From: a virus
Length of the DNA: 48,371 nt
Direction: 5' to 3' (one strand)
Virus record (IMG/VR): IMGVR_UViG_3300025102_007024
Location: 1 to 48,371 of that record
Translations under genes and position numbers: made by a program
Part shown: piece by piece, positions 23,163 through 35,600 of the stretch
Layout: each line of letters opens with the position of its first letter
Numbering within the stretch: position 1 is the stretch's first letter
The notes under the pieces: model-generated
The model's database searches: none
The model's input: the letters and a program-made list of their open reading frames with translations, nothing else
Told to the model about the DNA's origin: nothing

Positions 23163-23328
23163 AAATTATATTTTTAGGTTAGATTCAATTGATAAACGAA
23201 TCTTAGTTTATGAACGTGATGATATGAATGAAGCTTATAGCTTTATTGATATTGATAATGAAAATATTTCAGAAAAAGATTTTCATTATGAAATTAGTGA
23301 CTGGTACATGCAATTTATAAACAGATGA
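23146..23328 (+). CDS. Hypothetical acidic protein, 60 residues
   Basis: I do not recognise this protein. It is acidic, rich in Asp/Glu and aromatic residues, with alternating strands (YIFRLDSIDKRILVYE) and a final aromatic helix (EISDWYMQF). It overlaps the previous gene by 17 bases and the next by 4 (ATGA), so it belongs to a translationally coupled run of very small genes. Confidence 0.65.
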   Translation: MEANIENYIFRLDSIDKRILVYERDDMNEAYSFIDIDNENISEKDFHYEISDWYMQFINR

Positions 23329-23465
23329 AAAGAAAAAATACTACAGTAAAAGAACGAAAAGTTAAAAGGCGCCCGGGCTGCCCTTCTAAAAAGAAAAGCT
23401 CTAATAATAAAAACAGCAAGTGCTATAAAAAGAAGTATAGGGGCCAAGGTAAAACTAGAAAGTAA
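23325..23465 (+). CDS. Very basic 46-residue peptide with AT-hook-like motif
   Basis: An ATGA-started frame, closed by TAATG into the next gene, encodes 46 residues of which about half are Lys or Arg. KVKRRPGCPSKKK contains an AT-hook-like core (RRPGRP in the classical motif, here with Cys at the second Arg), flanked by basic residues as in real AT-hooks. The tight overlaps on both sides and the extreme composition argue that it is a real gene. It would bind the minor groove of AT-rich DNA, by analogy; the Arg-to-Cys change could weaken this. Confidence 0.6.
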   Translation: MKRKNTTVKERKVKRRPGCPSKKKSSNNKNSKCYKKKYRGQGKTRK

Positions 23466-24022
23466 TGCCTAAGTGTTTAGTATTTAGCACAGTTACAGAC
23501 AAAGATAAACGAGCTGTAGCTTTTAAGTATTGGATAAATGTTGAGAAAGACTATAGAACTGCTTTAGCGTATACAGGATTTGATTATGATAGAGAGGAGG
23601 AGTTAGATGGTATTTCAAACTATTTTTTCAACTCTTCTGATAAATGTAATATAAAAAATTTCTTAACATTCTATAACTATTTTAAAGATGAAAGTAAACA
23701 TCAATACGATTATTATTTTCTAGTTAACAGTAACTTGCTCTTCCCCAATTATTTTTTACGCGATTATTTTAAAGAGTTAGCAATTATTAAAGCTGACATA
23801 AGTACTCCAGCCTTTGAAAAAGGTAGTAAGCATAAAAAACTTACTCAGCGGACTAATTGTAGAACGTTTGAAATTAATTCCTGTAGCGATGAAGTAGTAT
23901 GTTTGTCTAAACGCGCAGTTAAAAAGTTAATATCCTTAGACAAAAAAGTAAAATTTAACTCGAAAACATTTGATGGCTTATCATTCATGGCAATAAATTT
24001 TACTCCCATTAAATATGTTTAA
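23465..24022 (+). CDS. Possible GT-A-like glycosyltransferase, low certainty
   Basis: A 185-residue protein that starts at TAATG. CLVFSTVTDKDK opens it, HQYDYYFLVNSNLLFPNYFL resembles the Asp-containing strand before the active site of GT-A enzymes, and a C-terminal NSCSDEVVCLSKRAVKKLI resembles the recognition helix of DUF707-like transferases. No DxD is convincing, so I do not rule out an unrelated fold. The following fibre gene starts on its last base, so it is translated with the fibres; a fibre-modifying enzyme is one idea. Confidence 0.4.
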   Translation: MPKCLVFSTVTDKDKRAVAFKYWINVEKDYRTALAYTGFDYDREEELDGISNYFFNSSDKCNIKNFLTFYNYFKDESKHQYDYYFLVNSNLLFPNYFLRDYFKELAIIKADISTPAFEKGSKHKKLTQRTNCRTFEINSCSDEVVCLSKRAVKKLISLDKKVKFNSKTFDGLSFMAINFTPIKYV

Positions 24023-24633
24023 TGGGTAGATTTTTTAATTTTAAAGGTTTAAGTGGAATAAGAGTTTCTTTCGATCCGGAAGTAGTAGATGGTAATCAAC
24101 TACTAACTTATAATTTTAGCTTAACGGGTAATCAGTTTAACGAGCCTAATCCCGTTTACCTTTCTGCGGGTAATGACTTATCTTTGCTTAGAAATGATTC
24201 TAATTTTATTACTGCTAATCAAGCAGATGACAAATATTTAGAAAAATCTGGAGGTACAATTACCGGTAATTTAAAAGTACAAGATACTTTTGCTATAGAA
24301 CGAGAAGGTCACCGTATAGAACAAAAAAGTTTCGTTACTCAAAATATTGGTACTACAACTACTAAAGTTGCAGTATTTAGTAGAACAAATTTAAAGTTAG
24401 TAAAGTACCTTCTTACAATTTTTAGCGATTCAGGTTCTACCTCTTGTGAAGTTTTAGTCTCTCATAACGGAACATCTGTATCTGGAACCGTTTACGGTAT
24501 AGTTGATGCTCAAAATAATAGTGAATTAGACGATATTAGTATATCACTTTCGAATGACGAAGTATTTTTAAATATATCATCAACAGATGAAGAAAGAACT
24601 GCTATAATTAAAGGAGAAGCTATATATTCTTAA
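24022..24633 (+). CDS. Tail-fibre-associated structural protein, 203 residues
   Basis: First gene of the fibre cassette. Residues 45-95 have SLLRNDSNFITANQADDKYLEKSGG and then TGNLKVQD, a beta-helical fibre pattern found in phage fibres. The C-terminal domain, about 85 residues, has the same strand order as the end of the 660-residue protein next door: LKxxKxxxTxxSxSxxxxxEVLVSHNxTSVxxTxYxIxDxQ. So the two share a capping domain. It overlaps the previous gene by one base. Late expression is expected by class, but no box of its own is visible. Confidence 0.65.
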   Translation: MGRFFNFKGLSGIRVSFDPEVVDGNQLLTYNFSLTGNQFNEPNPVYLSAGNDLSLLRNDSNFITANQADDKYLEKSGGTITGNLKVQDTFAIEREGHRIEQKSFVTQNIGTTTTKVAVFSRTNLKLVKYLLTIFSDSGSTSCEVLVSHNGTSVSGTVYGIVDAQNNSELDDISISLSNDEVFLNISSTDEERTAIIKGEAIYS

Positions 24634-24641
24634 TGTTTCGA

Positions 24642-24649
24642 AATAAATA
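24642..24649 (+). promoter_or_regulatory. Late-type promoter AATAAATA for the 660-residue fibre
   Basis: AATAAATA ends 8 bases before the ATG at 24658, in the 24-base gap between two fibre genes. Confidence 0.6.
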
Positions 24650-24657
24650 TATACAGA

Positions 24658-26640
24658 ATGTTAGCTACTCAAGAAGTTGATTTATCAGAAATTAAAAAGC
24701 TTGAAAACTTTTTAAAGGAAAGCTTACACTCACTTAAAAGAGAACTTAAAAACGATTCGTCTTTCTTGTTAAATAAGATTAATAATCTAGATTACAAAAA
24801 GGTTATTACAGAAGATACAGAAAAAAACAATATTCTTCTTAAAAAAGAAATTGATTATGAGCTCGAATCATTTTATGAGCAAAAAGTTCTAGCCTTATCT
24901 CCAAGAATAGAAAATAATAAACAAGTCTTAGAAGAGTATGGAATTAAATTTAATTTACTTAAAGAGCAATTCGCAGAGGAAATAGCTAATTTAGTAAGAG
25001 CTGATGAAGCAACTGCTGATAAAGTTAGTGAAGCTTATAATAATTTAAATGTAAATTTACAAGAAAGCTTTTCTACGGCTTCACAAAAGGTAGAAGAAGT
25101 AAAGTCTCATTTAAATGAATCATTAAAGATAATTGATGAAGCTCATACTGATATAACATCTAAGGTTGATAATCTAAAAGAAGAGATGAATTCTTCCTCT
25201 TCTGTTCTTACAAATAAAATAACATCAATTAAAGATCAATTATCTAATTCAATAAAATTACTTGATGAAAAGTTATTAAAGAGAATAGATGATCAGACTT
25301 ATAGTAAAGTAAAAGAAGATATATTTTTAAAATCTATTGAAAAAAGTAAAGAGTTAACTGAAAAGGTTGATAAAGATAAAAGTATACTTGAGCAAAAGCT
25401 AGAAGAAGCTGAACAATTAATTGAAAATAAGTATCAACAATCTAAGAAAGACTTACAACAATATAAAGATCTTTTAGAGAAAAAAGATTCTATACTTGAA
25501 GATAGTATTAGGACATCAACTAAAAAATATAATAGACTTCTTAATAGGAAAACTAAATCTGTTTATTCTTCAATAGAGGTTGTAAAGGAAGAATTAACAG
25601 AAAAAGCTGAAAAAGCTAATTTAAAAATAAATGAATATTTTAATTCCAGAATTAATAAAATTCAAACAGAATATGCTACACTAAATGATAATACAAAACA
25701 AGGTATTATTAGGCTTATAGAAGATAAAAAGAAGGTATTAAAGGAAGATATACAAAGAGAGATTAGAAGCTTAAAAGATATTATTAACAACGATGTAAAG
25801 AATGAAGTAAGGCAATTAAAAGATTTTATAACGGATAATATACCCGAGCAACCTGAAGAAGAGGAAGAAGAGTTTAATCCGGAGAAATTTAAATCTCAGT
25901 TTGAAAGTACAATCAATCAACGATTTAGTGATGAGCTAAGAAATTTACGACGTCATATAGAAAATTATGGTGGTGGAGGAGGATCTGTCGGAGTACAAGC
26001 CAAAGACAGTAATTTAGATGTAAAGAGCTTAGATGCATCACAGACCCTACTTTCAGGAGGTAGAGATTTAGCTGACATCTTTGCTAAAGCAGCTGATGCA
26101 GGAGTTACAAATGTAGTAGCTGGGGATGGTTTAACCGGAGGCGGGACAACGAGCACGGTAACTTTAAATGCCGCAGCCGGTGATGGTATAACTGTTAATG
26201 CAGATAGTATTCAGGTTAACAATACAGTAGCTAGAACTAATGCTACTAATACCTTTTCCCAATCTTTAAGCGCTAGTAATAAAGTAGTTTTATCTGATGA
26301 ATTACAACAAAGAAGCAATACTACTATAACTAAAAGAAATATTTTTAATGGCACCGTAGGGACTAGTGAAGCAACTATTAATACTTTTGATAAAGGAGGA
26401 TTAAAATCTGCTAAATTAGTAGTAACATTATCAAAGAGTACTAAGCGTACTACATTCGAAATGTTAGTAAGCTATAATGATACATCTGTTTTTTCTACTA
26501 CATATGCTATTTTAGATTCTCAAGCTGATTCTTTACTAGAATCAGTAGATGCTAGTAGTTCAGGCTCAACAATTGATATAGACATAACAGGGTCAGAAAG
26601 TGGTATAGCTTGTATAGTGGAAGGTACATCTTTTTATTAA
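24658..26640 (+). CDS. Fibre protein with long coiled coil, 660 residues
   Basis: Residues 1 to about 410 are a nearly continuous coiled coil, rich in Glu, Lys, Leu and Ile with heptad spacing. A Glu-rich turn (PEEEEEE) and a GGGGGS linker follow, then a module with SGGRDLADIF and GDGLTGGGTTSTVTLN that also occurs in the 3960-residue protein, then the C-terminal capping domain shared with the 203-residue protein upstream. The domain order suggests a rigid stalk, a flexible hinge and a distal tip. Only one cysteine is present, in contrast to the giant protein. Probable homotrimer, by analogy with phage fibre coiled coils. Confidence 0.75.
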   Translation: MLATQEVDLSEIKKLENFLKESLHSLKRELKNDSSFLLNKINNLDYKKVITEDTEKNNILLKKEIDYELESFYEQKVLALSPRIENNKQVLEEYGIKFNLLKEQFAEEIANLVRADEATADKVSEAYNNLNVNLQESFSTASQKVEEVKSHLNESLKIIDEAHTDITSKVDNLKEEMNSSSSVLTNKITSIKDQLSNSIKLLDEKLLKRIDDQTYSKVKEDIFLKSIEKSKELTEKVDKDKSILEQKLEEAEQLIENKYQQSKKDLQQYKDLLEKKDSILEDSIRTSTKKYNRLLNRKTKSVYSSIEVVKEELTEKAEKANLKINEYFNSRINKIQTEYATLNDNTKQGIIRLIEDKKKVLKEDIQREIRSLKDIINNDVKNEVRQLKDFITDNIPEQPEEEEEEFNPEKFKSQFESTINQRFSDELRNLRRHIENYGGGGGSVGVQAKDSNLDVKSLDASQTLLSGGRDLADIFAKAADAGVTNVVAGDGLTGGGTTSTVTLNAAAGDGITVNADSIQVNNTVARTNATNTFSQSLSASNKVVLSDELQQRSNTTITKRNIFNGTVGTSEATINTFDKGGLKSAKLVVTLSKSTKRTTFEMLVSYNDTSVFSTTYAILDSQADSLLESVDASSSGSTIDIDITGSESGIACIVEGTSFY

Positions 26641-26657
26641 ATTAGACATACATGCGG

Positions 26658-26665
26658 AATAAATA
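26658..26665 (+). promoter_or_regulatory. Late-type promoter AATAAATA for the giant fibre gene
   Basis: AATAAATA ends 28 bases before the ATG at 26694. Unlike the other copies it leaves a real leader, in which GAGG (26671-26674) can pair with CCTC (26685-26688). The purine-rich GAGGGGAG there lies too far upstream to be a normal ribosome binding site unless folding brings it close. Confidence 0.55.
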
Positions 26666-26693
26666 ATAGCGAGGGGAGAGTGAACCTCATGTT

Positions 26694-29600
26694 ATGTCCA
26701 ATAAAGATTTTAAGGTAAAGAACGGGCTTACTGTCACTGAAAGTTTATCAGTTGGAGCAGGAGCTAATGTAGTAGGCTTAAGTGCATCGTCAACACGTAA
26801 CGGATTTGTTTCAGCAGGACGAGACTTAGCTGATATTTTTGGAGGAAGCGGATCTGGAACAATAGAAGGAGTAACTGCTGGTTCAGGTTTATCTGGAGGT
26901 GGTACATCTGGTACAGTTACTTTAACTGTAGGAAGAGGGGATGGAGTAACTATAACAGATAATACAGTAGCTGTTGATAGTACAGTAGTAAGAACTTCCG
27001 GTAATCAAACTATAGCAGGTTGTAAGACATTTTCCGATAACACAACAATAACTGGAAACTTATCTGTTACAGGAGACATAACATGTATAGATACTACCAT
27101 ATCTACTACTTCAGCTCTTTCAGTAGTAAATGCTGGTACAGGACCAGCTTTATTTGTACAACAAGATGGTAGTCAACCTATAGCTCACTTTGTTGACAAG
27201 AACGGAGATGATATATTCTTTAATGATAATGGTACTATTCAAACGCCTTACTTAAGCGCCGGTAGAAACACATGCTTTGGTAATTGCGTAGGTATAGGTA
27301 CTAACTCACCGGACTATACTTTGGATGTAGCCGGTGACATTGGCGTTGACCAATACATCTACCACAACGGAGATCCTAACACTTATCTTAATTTTACAGA
27401 TGATAGACTTAGATTTAATATTGGTGGTATATCGTACATAGATTTAAACGATGCTGGCGCCCAGCCACATGATATTACATTCAATGATGGTGGTAATAAT
27501 GTAGATGTTACTATTAAGGGTACCGGTGCTAATGAAGGTAACCCGTTATTGAAGACTGATGCATCTACAAATAGGGTAGGAATCAACGGTATAGGTGCTC
27601 CTGAAGCCGAATTGGAGGTTGATGGTACTATTCTAGCCACTGGCTCCGATCCTCATATTGGTATTGGTACAACTTCACCCGGAGAAGCGCTTACTGTATC
27701 CGGAAACATAAGTTCTAATGGTAGTCTTAGTGCTTCAGGTTCAGGATTTAATTATTTGGAGGGAAGGCTTGGTATTAATACAAATAGACCAGATTATATG
27801 CTTGATGTAGCTGGTAGTGTTGGTATTGGGGCATGTCTTATCCACAACGGAGATGATGATACTTTCATTAGTTTTTCTGATGATGATATTAATATTCAAG
27901 CAGGTGGTGTTAATTTTATAGACATTACTCAGGATACTAACAACGAAATCACTTTTAACGAAACAGGCGCAGACATAGACTTTAGAGCTGAAGGAGACTC
28001 TGACACGCACTTACTTTTTGTTGATGCTGGTAATGATAAAATAGGTATAGGTACTGCTGCACCTGGAGAAAAACTTACCGTTGGAGGAAGTATAAGCTCT
28101 AATGGTCACTTTACAACAGAGTCATTAAGCGTTTCATCAACTAATAACGGTATCTTATCCGCTGGTCGGGATTTAGCTGATATATTCGCTACTAGTGCAG
28201 GTAATGTAGATGGCTCTGGAACTGCAGATACTGTAACCCTTTGGGCTGATAGTAATACAATCTGTTCAAGTCCTGTTACAAAAACTGAACTCGGTTGTTT
28301 AGACGGCTTAGCAGCTACTACAGCTGAACTAAATTGCTTAGATGGCTTAACAGCTACTACAGCTGAACTTAATTGCTTAGACGGCTTAACTTCGCAGACC
28401 TGTGAACTAAACTGCTTAGATGGTCTTAATTCTACAACAGCTGAACTTAATACTTTAGATGGCTTTACTGGCGATAAAGATGATCTTAACTACGCAAAAG
28501 ACTTAAAAGCAACCGGGGTAACAACTACGGAGTTTAATTGCTTAGACGGCTTAACTTCGCAGACCTGTGAACTAAACTGCTTAGATGGTCTTAATTCTAC
28601 TACAACTGAACTTAATTGTCTTGATGGTTTAACAGCTACTACAGCTGAACTAAATAGAGTCGATGGGGTAACAGAGAATGTACAACTTCAAACAGCTCAA
28701 CTTAGCAGTATATCAGTTAAAACTATTGGTGAAAGCTCACAAACTATAGCAGGAGACCTAAGCTCAAATGGTCACTTTACAACAGAGTCATTAAGTGTTT
28801 CATCAACAAATAATGGTATTTTATCTGCTGGAAGAGACTTAGCTGATATATTTGCGACAAGCGCAGGAAACATAACAGGTGTTACTGCAGGTACTGGTTT
28901 ATCTGGTGGAGGAACTAATGGAGATGTTACATTAGATATAGGTAGAGGGGATGGTATAACTTTAACAAACAATGCAGTTGCTGTTGATGGTACAGTCTTA
29001 AGAACTACGGGAGCGGAAGCTACAGGCTTAAGCGCTACTTCTACTCTAAACGGTATAGTTTCCGCAGGACGTGATCTTGATACTATATTTCAAACAGTTA
29101 TAACAGGAGCTGCTTCAACTATTACTGATAGTAATGTTACAGGAGATAGAGCAGTTATATCAAATGGTGATGGTAAGATTGCTGTAAGTAATGTTACAGC
29201 AACGGAATTAGGATGCCTTGATGGCTTAACTTCACAGACCTGTGAACTTAACTGCTTAGATGGTCTTAATTCTACTACAGCTGAACTTAATACCTTAGAT
29301 GGGTTTACCGGGGATAAAGATGATCTCAACTACGCTAAAGATTTAAAAGCTACAGGTGTAACAACTACAGAATTTGATTGCCTTGATGGCTTAACTTCAC
29401 AGACCTGTGAACTTAACTGCTTAGATGGTCTTAATTCTACTACAGCTGAACTTAACTGTCTTGATGGTTTAACTGCTACTACAGCAGAGCTAAATTACTC
29501 TGATGGGGTTACAAGTAATATTCAAACGCAACTTGATAATACAGTTCATTTAACTGGTAAAGCCTCTCAAGCTGTCACAAGCAAGCTTAGCGCTACTGAA

Positions 29601-32600
29601 CTTTATTCCGGGTCTGTATCAGTATCATCAACTAATGGTGGTATTATATCAGCAGGGAGAGATCTAGCAGATATATTTGCTACAACATCTGGTAATGTAG
29701 ATGGGGAAGGAACTGCAGATACAGTAACTCTCTGGGCTGACAGTAATACAATCTGTTCAAGTCCTGTTACAAAAACTGAACTCGGTTGTTTAGACGGCTT
29801 AGCAGCTACTACAGCTGAACTAAATTGCTTAGATGGCTTAACAGCTACTACAGCTGAGCTGAATACTTTAGATGGCTTTAATGGGGATGTTTCTGTTCTT
29901 AACTATGCTAAGACATTATGCGATACGGGTGTTACTGGTACGGAGTTTAATTGCTTAGACGGTCTTACTTCACAAACCTGCGAACTTAACTGCTTAGACG
30001 GATTAAACTCCACTACTGCTGAACTTAACTGCTTGGATGGTCTTACAGCCACTACTGCTGAACTCAATAGAGTTGACGGGGTAACTGAGAATATACAATT
30101 AGCAGTAGCTCAGTTAAGTAGTATAAAGCAAGACTGCATTACTCTTACCGCTAGCAGAGCTTTAGTCTCAAATGGTTCTGGTAAGGTAGGTGTAAGTGGT
30201 GTAACTTCAACTGAATTAGGTTGCTTAGATGGATTAACCTCTACTACAGCTGAGCTTAATACTTTAGATGGATTTACAGGAGATAAAGATGATCTTAACT
30301 ATGCTAAGGATCTTAAAGCAACAGGAGTAACAACTACCGAGTTCGATTGTCTTGATGGATTAGCAGCTACTACAGCAGAGCTTAACTGCCTCGATGGACT
30401 AACATCAACTACTGCGGAGCTTAACTGCCTTGATGGATTAACAGCTACTACAGCAGAGCTTAATTTTTCAGATGGGGTTACAAGTAATATTCAAGATCAA
30501 ATAGATGCTACAGTTAAAACAACCGGTAATCAAACTGTAGCAGGGTGTAAAACATTTACAGGTAATACTACTATAACTGGAAATTTATCAGTAACAGGTG
30601 ACATAACTTGTATAGATACAGTATTTTCTGTTACATCTGCACTCTCCGTAGTTAATGAAGGTACAGGTCCAGCTCTAGTAGTACAGCAAAATGGTTCAGA
30701 GCCTATAGCCCACTTTATAGATAAAAATGGAGATGATATATTCTTTAATGATAATGGTACTATACAGACTCCTTACTTAAGTTCTGGTAGAAACACTTGC
30801 TTTACTAATTGCATTTTTGTTTGCGGAGATGTAGATGTGAATGGTAATCTCGAAACAGATGCTATATCTATTAATGGTACAACAGTTTCTTCTACAGCTG
30901 CTGAACTTAATTGCTTAGACGGTCTTACTTCGACTACAGCTGAGCTTAATACCTTAGATGGCTTTACAGGAGATAAAGATGATCTTAACTATGCTAAGGA
31001 TCTTAAAGCAACAGGAGTAACAACAACTGAGTTTAATTGCTTAGATGGTCTTTCTTCTACAACAGCTGAACTTAATACTTTAGATGGCTTTAACGGGGAT
31101 GTTTCTGTTCTTAACTATGCTAAGACGCTATGTGATACAGGAGTTACAGGTACTGAGTTTAATTGCTTAGACGGTCTTACTTCACAAACCTGCGAACTTA
31201 ATTGCTTAGACGGATTAAACTCCACTACTGCTGAACTTAACTGCTTAGATGGATTGACATCAACTACTGCTGAACTTAACTGTTTAGATGGTCTTACATC
31301 AACTACAGCAGAGCTAAATTACTCTGATGGGGTTACAAGTAATATTCAAACTCAATTAGATAATAAAGTTCAGTTAACTGGTAAAGTGTCGCAAGCTATC
31401 ACAAGCAAGCTTAGCGCTAATGAACTTTATTCCAGGTCTGTATCAGTTTCTTCAACTAATGGTGGTATTATATCAGCAGGAAGAGACCTGGCAGATATAT
31501 TTGCTATTAGTGCAGGAAATATAACTGGGGTAACAGCTGGTACTGGTCTTTCCGGAGGAGGTACTGAAGGAGATGTAACAATAGATATTGGTAGAGGTGA
31601 CGGAATAACTTTAACTAATGACGCTATAGCTGTTAATGATACTGTTTTAAGAACCACGGGCAATCAATCCATTGGAGGAGAGAAGACATTTACAGACGAT
31701 ATATCAATAGCAGGTAAAATTATTCATAATGGAGACACTGATACTTTCATTAATCTTACTGACGATGATATTAATATTCAAGCCGGGGGTGTTAATTTTA
31801 TAGACATTACTCAGGATACTTCAAACGAAATTACTTTTAATGAAGGAGGAGCAGACATAGACTTTAGAGCTGAGGGATCCTCTAACACACATCTACTTTT
31901 TGTTAATGCAGGTAATAATAGGGTTGGTATTGGTACAGATGACCCAGACTATAAACTAGATGTAGCTGGAAGCATGGGTATAAATGAGTACATTTATCAT
32001 AATGGTGACGGTGACACATATCTTAGATTTGCTCCTAATGAGGTTAACTTAGTTGCTGGTGGAAAGTCTGCGATAAAATATGTAGCAGCTGATGGTAAGA
32101 TTATTCTGAACAATACAAATGAAAATGTTGATGTTCATATAATGGCAGAAGATAATACTGAACTTCTAGCTACAGATGCAGCAAATAATAAAGTTGGTAT
32201 TAATACTACTACACCTAATGAAGCGCTTACAGTTATAGGAAACATTAGCTCTAATGGTCATTTTAGTACAGAATCGTTAAATGTGTCATCAACTAACGGT
32301 GGTATTTTATCAGCCGGTAGAGACTTAGCTGATATATTTGCACAAGGTGGTACTGCTGTAGATGGTTCTGGGTCAGCTGATACAGTAACTCTCTGGGCCG
32401 ATAGCAATACACTTTGTAATAGCGTAGTAACAAAAACTGAATTAGGATGCCTCGATGGTCTTACAGCTACTACAGCAGAGTTAAATTGCTTAGACGGATT
32501 AACTTCGACTACAGCTGAACTGAATACTTTAGATGGATTTAATGGTGACGTCAATGATCTTAACTATGCTAAGACGCTATGTGATACAGGGGTTACAGGT

Positions 32601-35600
32601 ACAGAGTTTAACTGCCTCGATGGTCTTACTTCACAGACCTGCGAACTTAATTGCTTGGATGGATTAAACTCCACCACTACTGAACTAAATTGCTTAGATG
32701 GATTGACATCAACTACTGCAGAACTAAATTGCTTAGATGGATTGACATCAACTACTGCAGAACTTAATTGCTTAGATGGATTGACATCAACTACAGCAGA
32801 ACTTAATTGCTTAGATGGTCTTACATCAACTACAGCAGAGCTTAACTGCTTAGACGGTCTCACAGCTACCACTGCTGAACTTAATAGAGTTGATGGAGTA
32901 ACAGAAAACTTACAATTACAAACAGCTCAGTTAAGTAGTATAAAGCAAGACTGCATTACTCTTACCGCTAGCAGAGCTTTAGTCTCAAATGGTTCTGGTA
33001 AGGTAACTGCAAGTAGTATTACGTCAACTGAATTAGGTTGCTTAGATGGATTAACCTCTACTACAGCTGAGCTTAATACTTTGGACGGGTTCAATGGTGA
33101 TGTAAACGATCTTAACTATGCTAAGACGCTATGTGATACTGGAGTAACTGGTACTGAATTTAATTGCTTAGACGGTCTTACTTCTACAACAGCTGAACTT
33201 AATACTCTAGATGGCTTTACTGGCGATAAAGATGATCTTAACTACGCAAAAGACTTAAAAGCAACCGGGGTAACAACTACGGAGTTTAATTGTTTAGATG
33301 GATTAACTTCGACTACAGCAGAGTTAAATTGTTTAGATGGTCTTACTTCAACTACAGCTGAACTAAACTGCTTAGATGGCTTAACCGCTACTACTACAGA
33401 GCTTAATTATGTTGATGGAGTTACTAGCAGTATTCAAACGCAGTTAAACGGTACAGTAAAAACTACTGGCGATCAAACTATTGCGGGTGTAAAAACATTT
33501 TCTAACAATGTAAATGTAGAAGGTAATCTTTCTGTTACAGGTGATATAACTTGTATTGAAACAATTTATTCGATAACTTCAGCCCTATCTGTAACTAATA
33601 CAGGTACTGGTCCTGCTCTTTTTGTAAAACAAGATGGCAGTCAACCTATTGCACACTTTATAGATAAGAATGGAGATGATATTCTTTTTGCCGATGATGG
33701 TAAAATATGTATTGGAAATAGTAAATTAGTTCTTAACGGTACAACAGTTTCTTCTACAGCAGCTGAACTTAATTGCCTTGATGGTCTTACTTCAACTACT
33801 ACTGAACTTAACTGCTTAGACGGTCTTACTTCAACTACTACTGAACTTAATTGCCTTGATGGTCTTACTTCAACTACAGCGGAGTTAAATTGCCTTGATG
33901 GTCTTACTTCAACTACAGCGGAGTTAAATTGTTTGGATGGATTAACATCTACAACAGCTGAACTGAATACCTTAGACGGCTTTAATGGTGACGTCAATGA
34001 TCTTAACTACGCTAAGACATTATGCGATACCGGAGTAACCGGTACAGAGTTTAACTGCCTTGATGGTCTTACTTCACAGACCTGTGAACTTAATTGCTTA
34101 GACGGATTAACTTCGACTACAGCAGAGTTAAATTGCTTAGATGGCTTAACTGCTACTACAGCTGAACTTAATAGGGTAGATGGAGTAACGGAAAACTTAC
34201 AATTACAGACAGCTCAGCTAAGTAGCATTAAACAAGACTGTATTACTCTTACTGCTAGCAGAGCTTTAGTTTCAACGGGCGCAGGTAAAGTAACTGCAAG
34301 TAGTATTACGTCAACTGAATTAGGATGCCTTGATGGTCTTACCTCCACTACAGCTGAGCTGAATACTTTAGATGGCTTTAATGGTGACGTCAATGATCTT
34401 AATTATGCTAAGACATTATGCGATACAGGCGTTACTGGTACTGAGTTTAACTGCTTAGATGGCCTTACTTCAACTACAGCAGAGCTTAACTGCTTAGATG
34501 GATTGACATCAACTACAGCAGAGCTCAATACTTTAGATGGCTTCAATGGTGACGTCGATGATCTTAACTATGCTAAAACATTATGCGATACTGGTGTAAC
34601 TGGGACGGAGTTTAATTGCTTAGACGGTCTTACTTCAACTACAACAGAGCTTAATTGCTTAGATGGTCTAGTTTCCACTACACTTGAACTCAATAGAATA
34701 AGTGGTTTTACAGGAAATGCTACAGATCTTAACTACGCTGCAACGTTATTAGCTACTGGAGTAACCGGTACAGAGTTTAATTGCTTAGACGGATTAACTT
34801 CGACTACAGCAGAGTTAAATTGCTTAGACGGATTAACTTCGACTACAGCAGAGTTAAATTGCTTAGATGGATTGACATCAACTACAGCTGAGCTTAATAC
34901 TCTAGATGGCTTTACTGGCGATGTAAACGATCTTAACTATGCTAAAGATTTAAAAGCAACTGGAGTCACCGACACAGAGTTTAATTGCTTAGATGGGTTA
35001 ACTTCTACTACATCAGAGTTAAATTGCTTAGATGGGTTAACTTCGACTACAGCAGAGTTAAATTGCTTAGACGGATTAACCTCAACTACAGCAGAGTTGA
35101 ATTGCTTAGATGGGTTAACTGCTACAACTACAGAGCTCAATTATGTTGATGGAGTTACTAGCAGTATTCAAACGCAGTTAAACGGTACAGTAAAAACTAC
35201 TGGCGCGCAAACTGTAGCAGGTACTAAAAACTTCTCTGGTAATATATGTGTAGGTGGTAGTATTTCTCATACAGGAGATTCTGATACTAAACTTGATTTT
35301 GCCCTAGCAGATAATATTTTCTTATGTACTGGCAATGAACAACGAATACATGCAAGTAACAGCGGAGTAGTAATTAATGATGTAGGAGCTTCAACTGACT
35401 TAAGAGTTGAAGGTAACACTGATGAAAATTTATTATTTGTAGATGGTTCAGCAGACAAAGTTGGTATAGGTACTTCTTCACCAGGTGAAAAACTTACTGT
35501 ATCAGGAAACTTAAGTTCTAATGGCCATATTACTACTGAATCAATATCTGTTTCTTCAACTGACGGGGGTATATTATCAGCAGGAAGAGACCTGGCAGAT

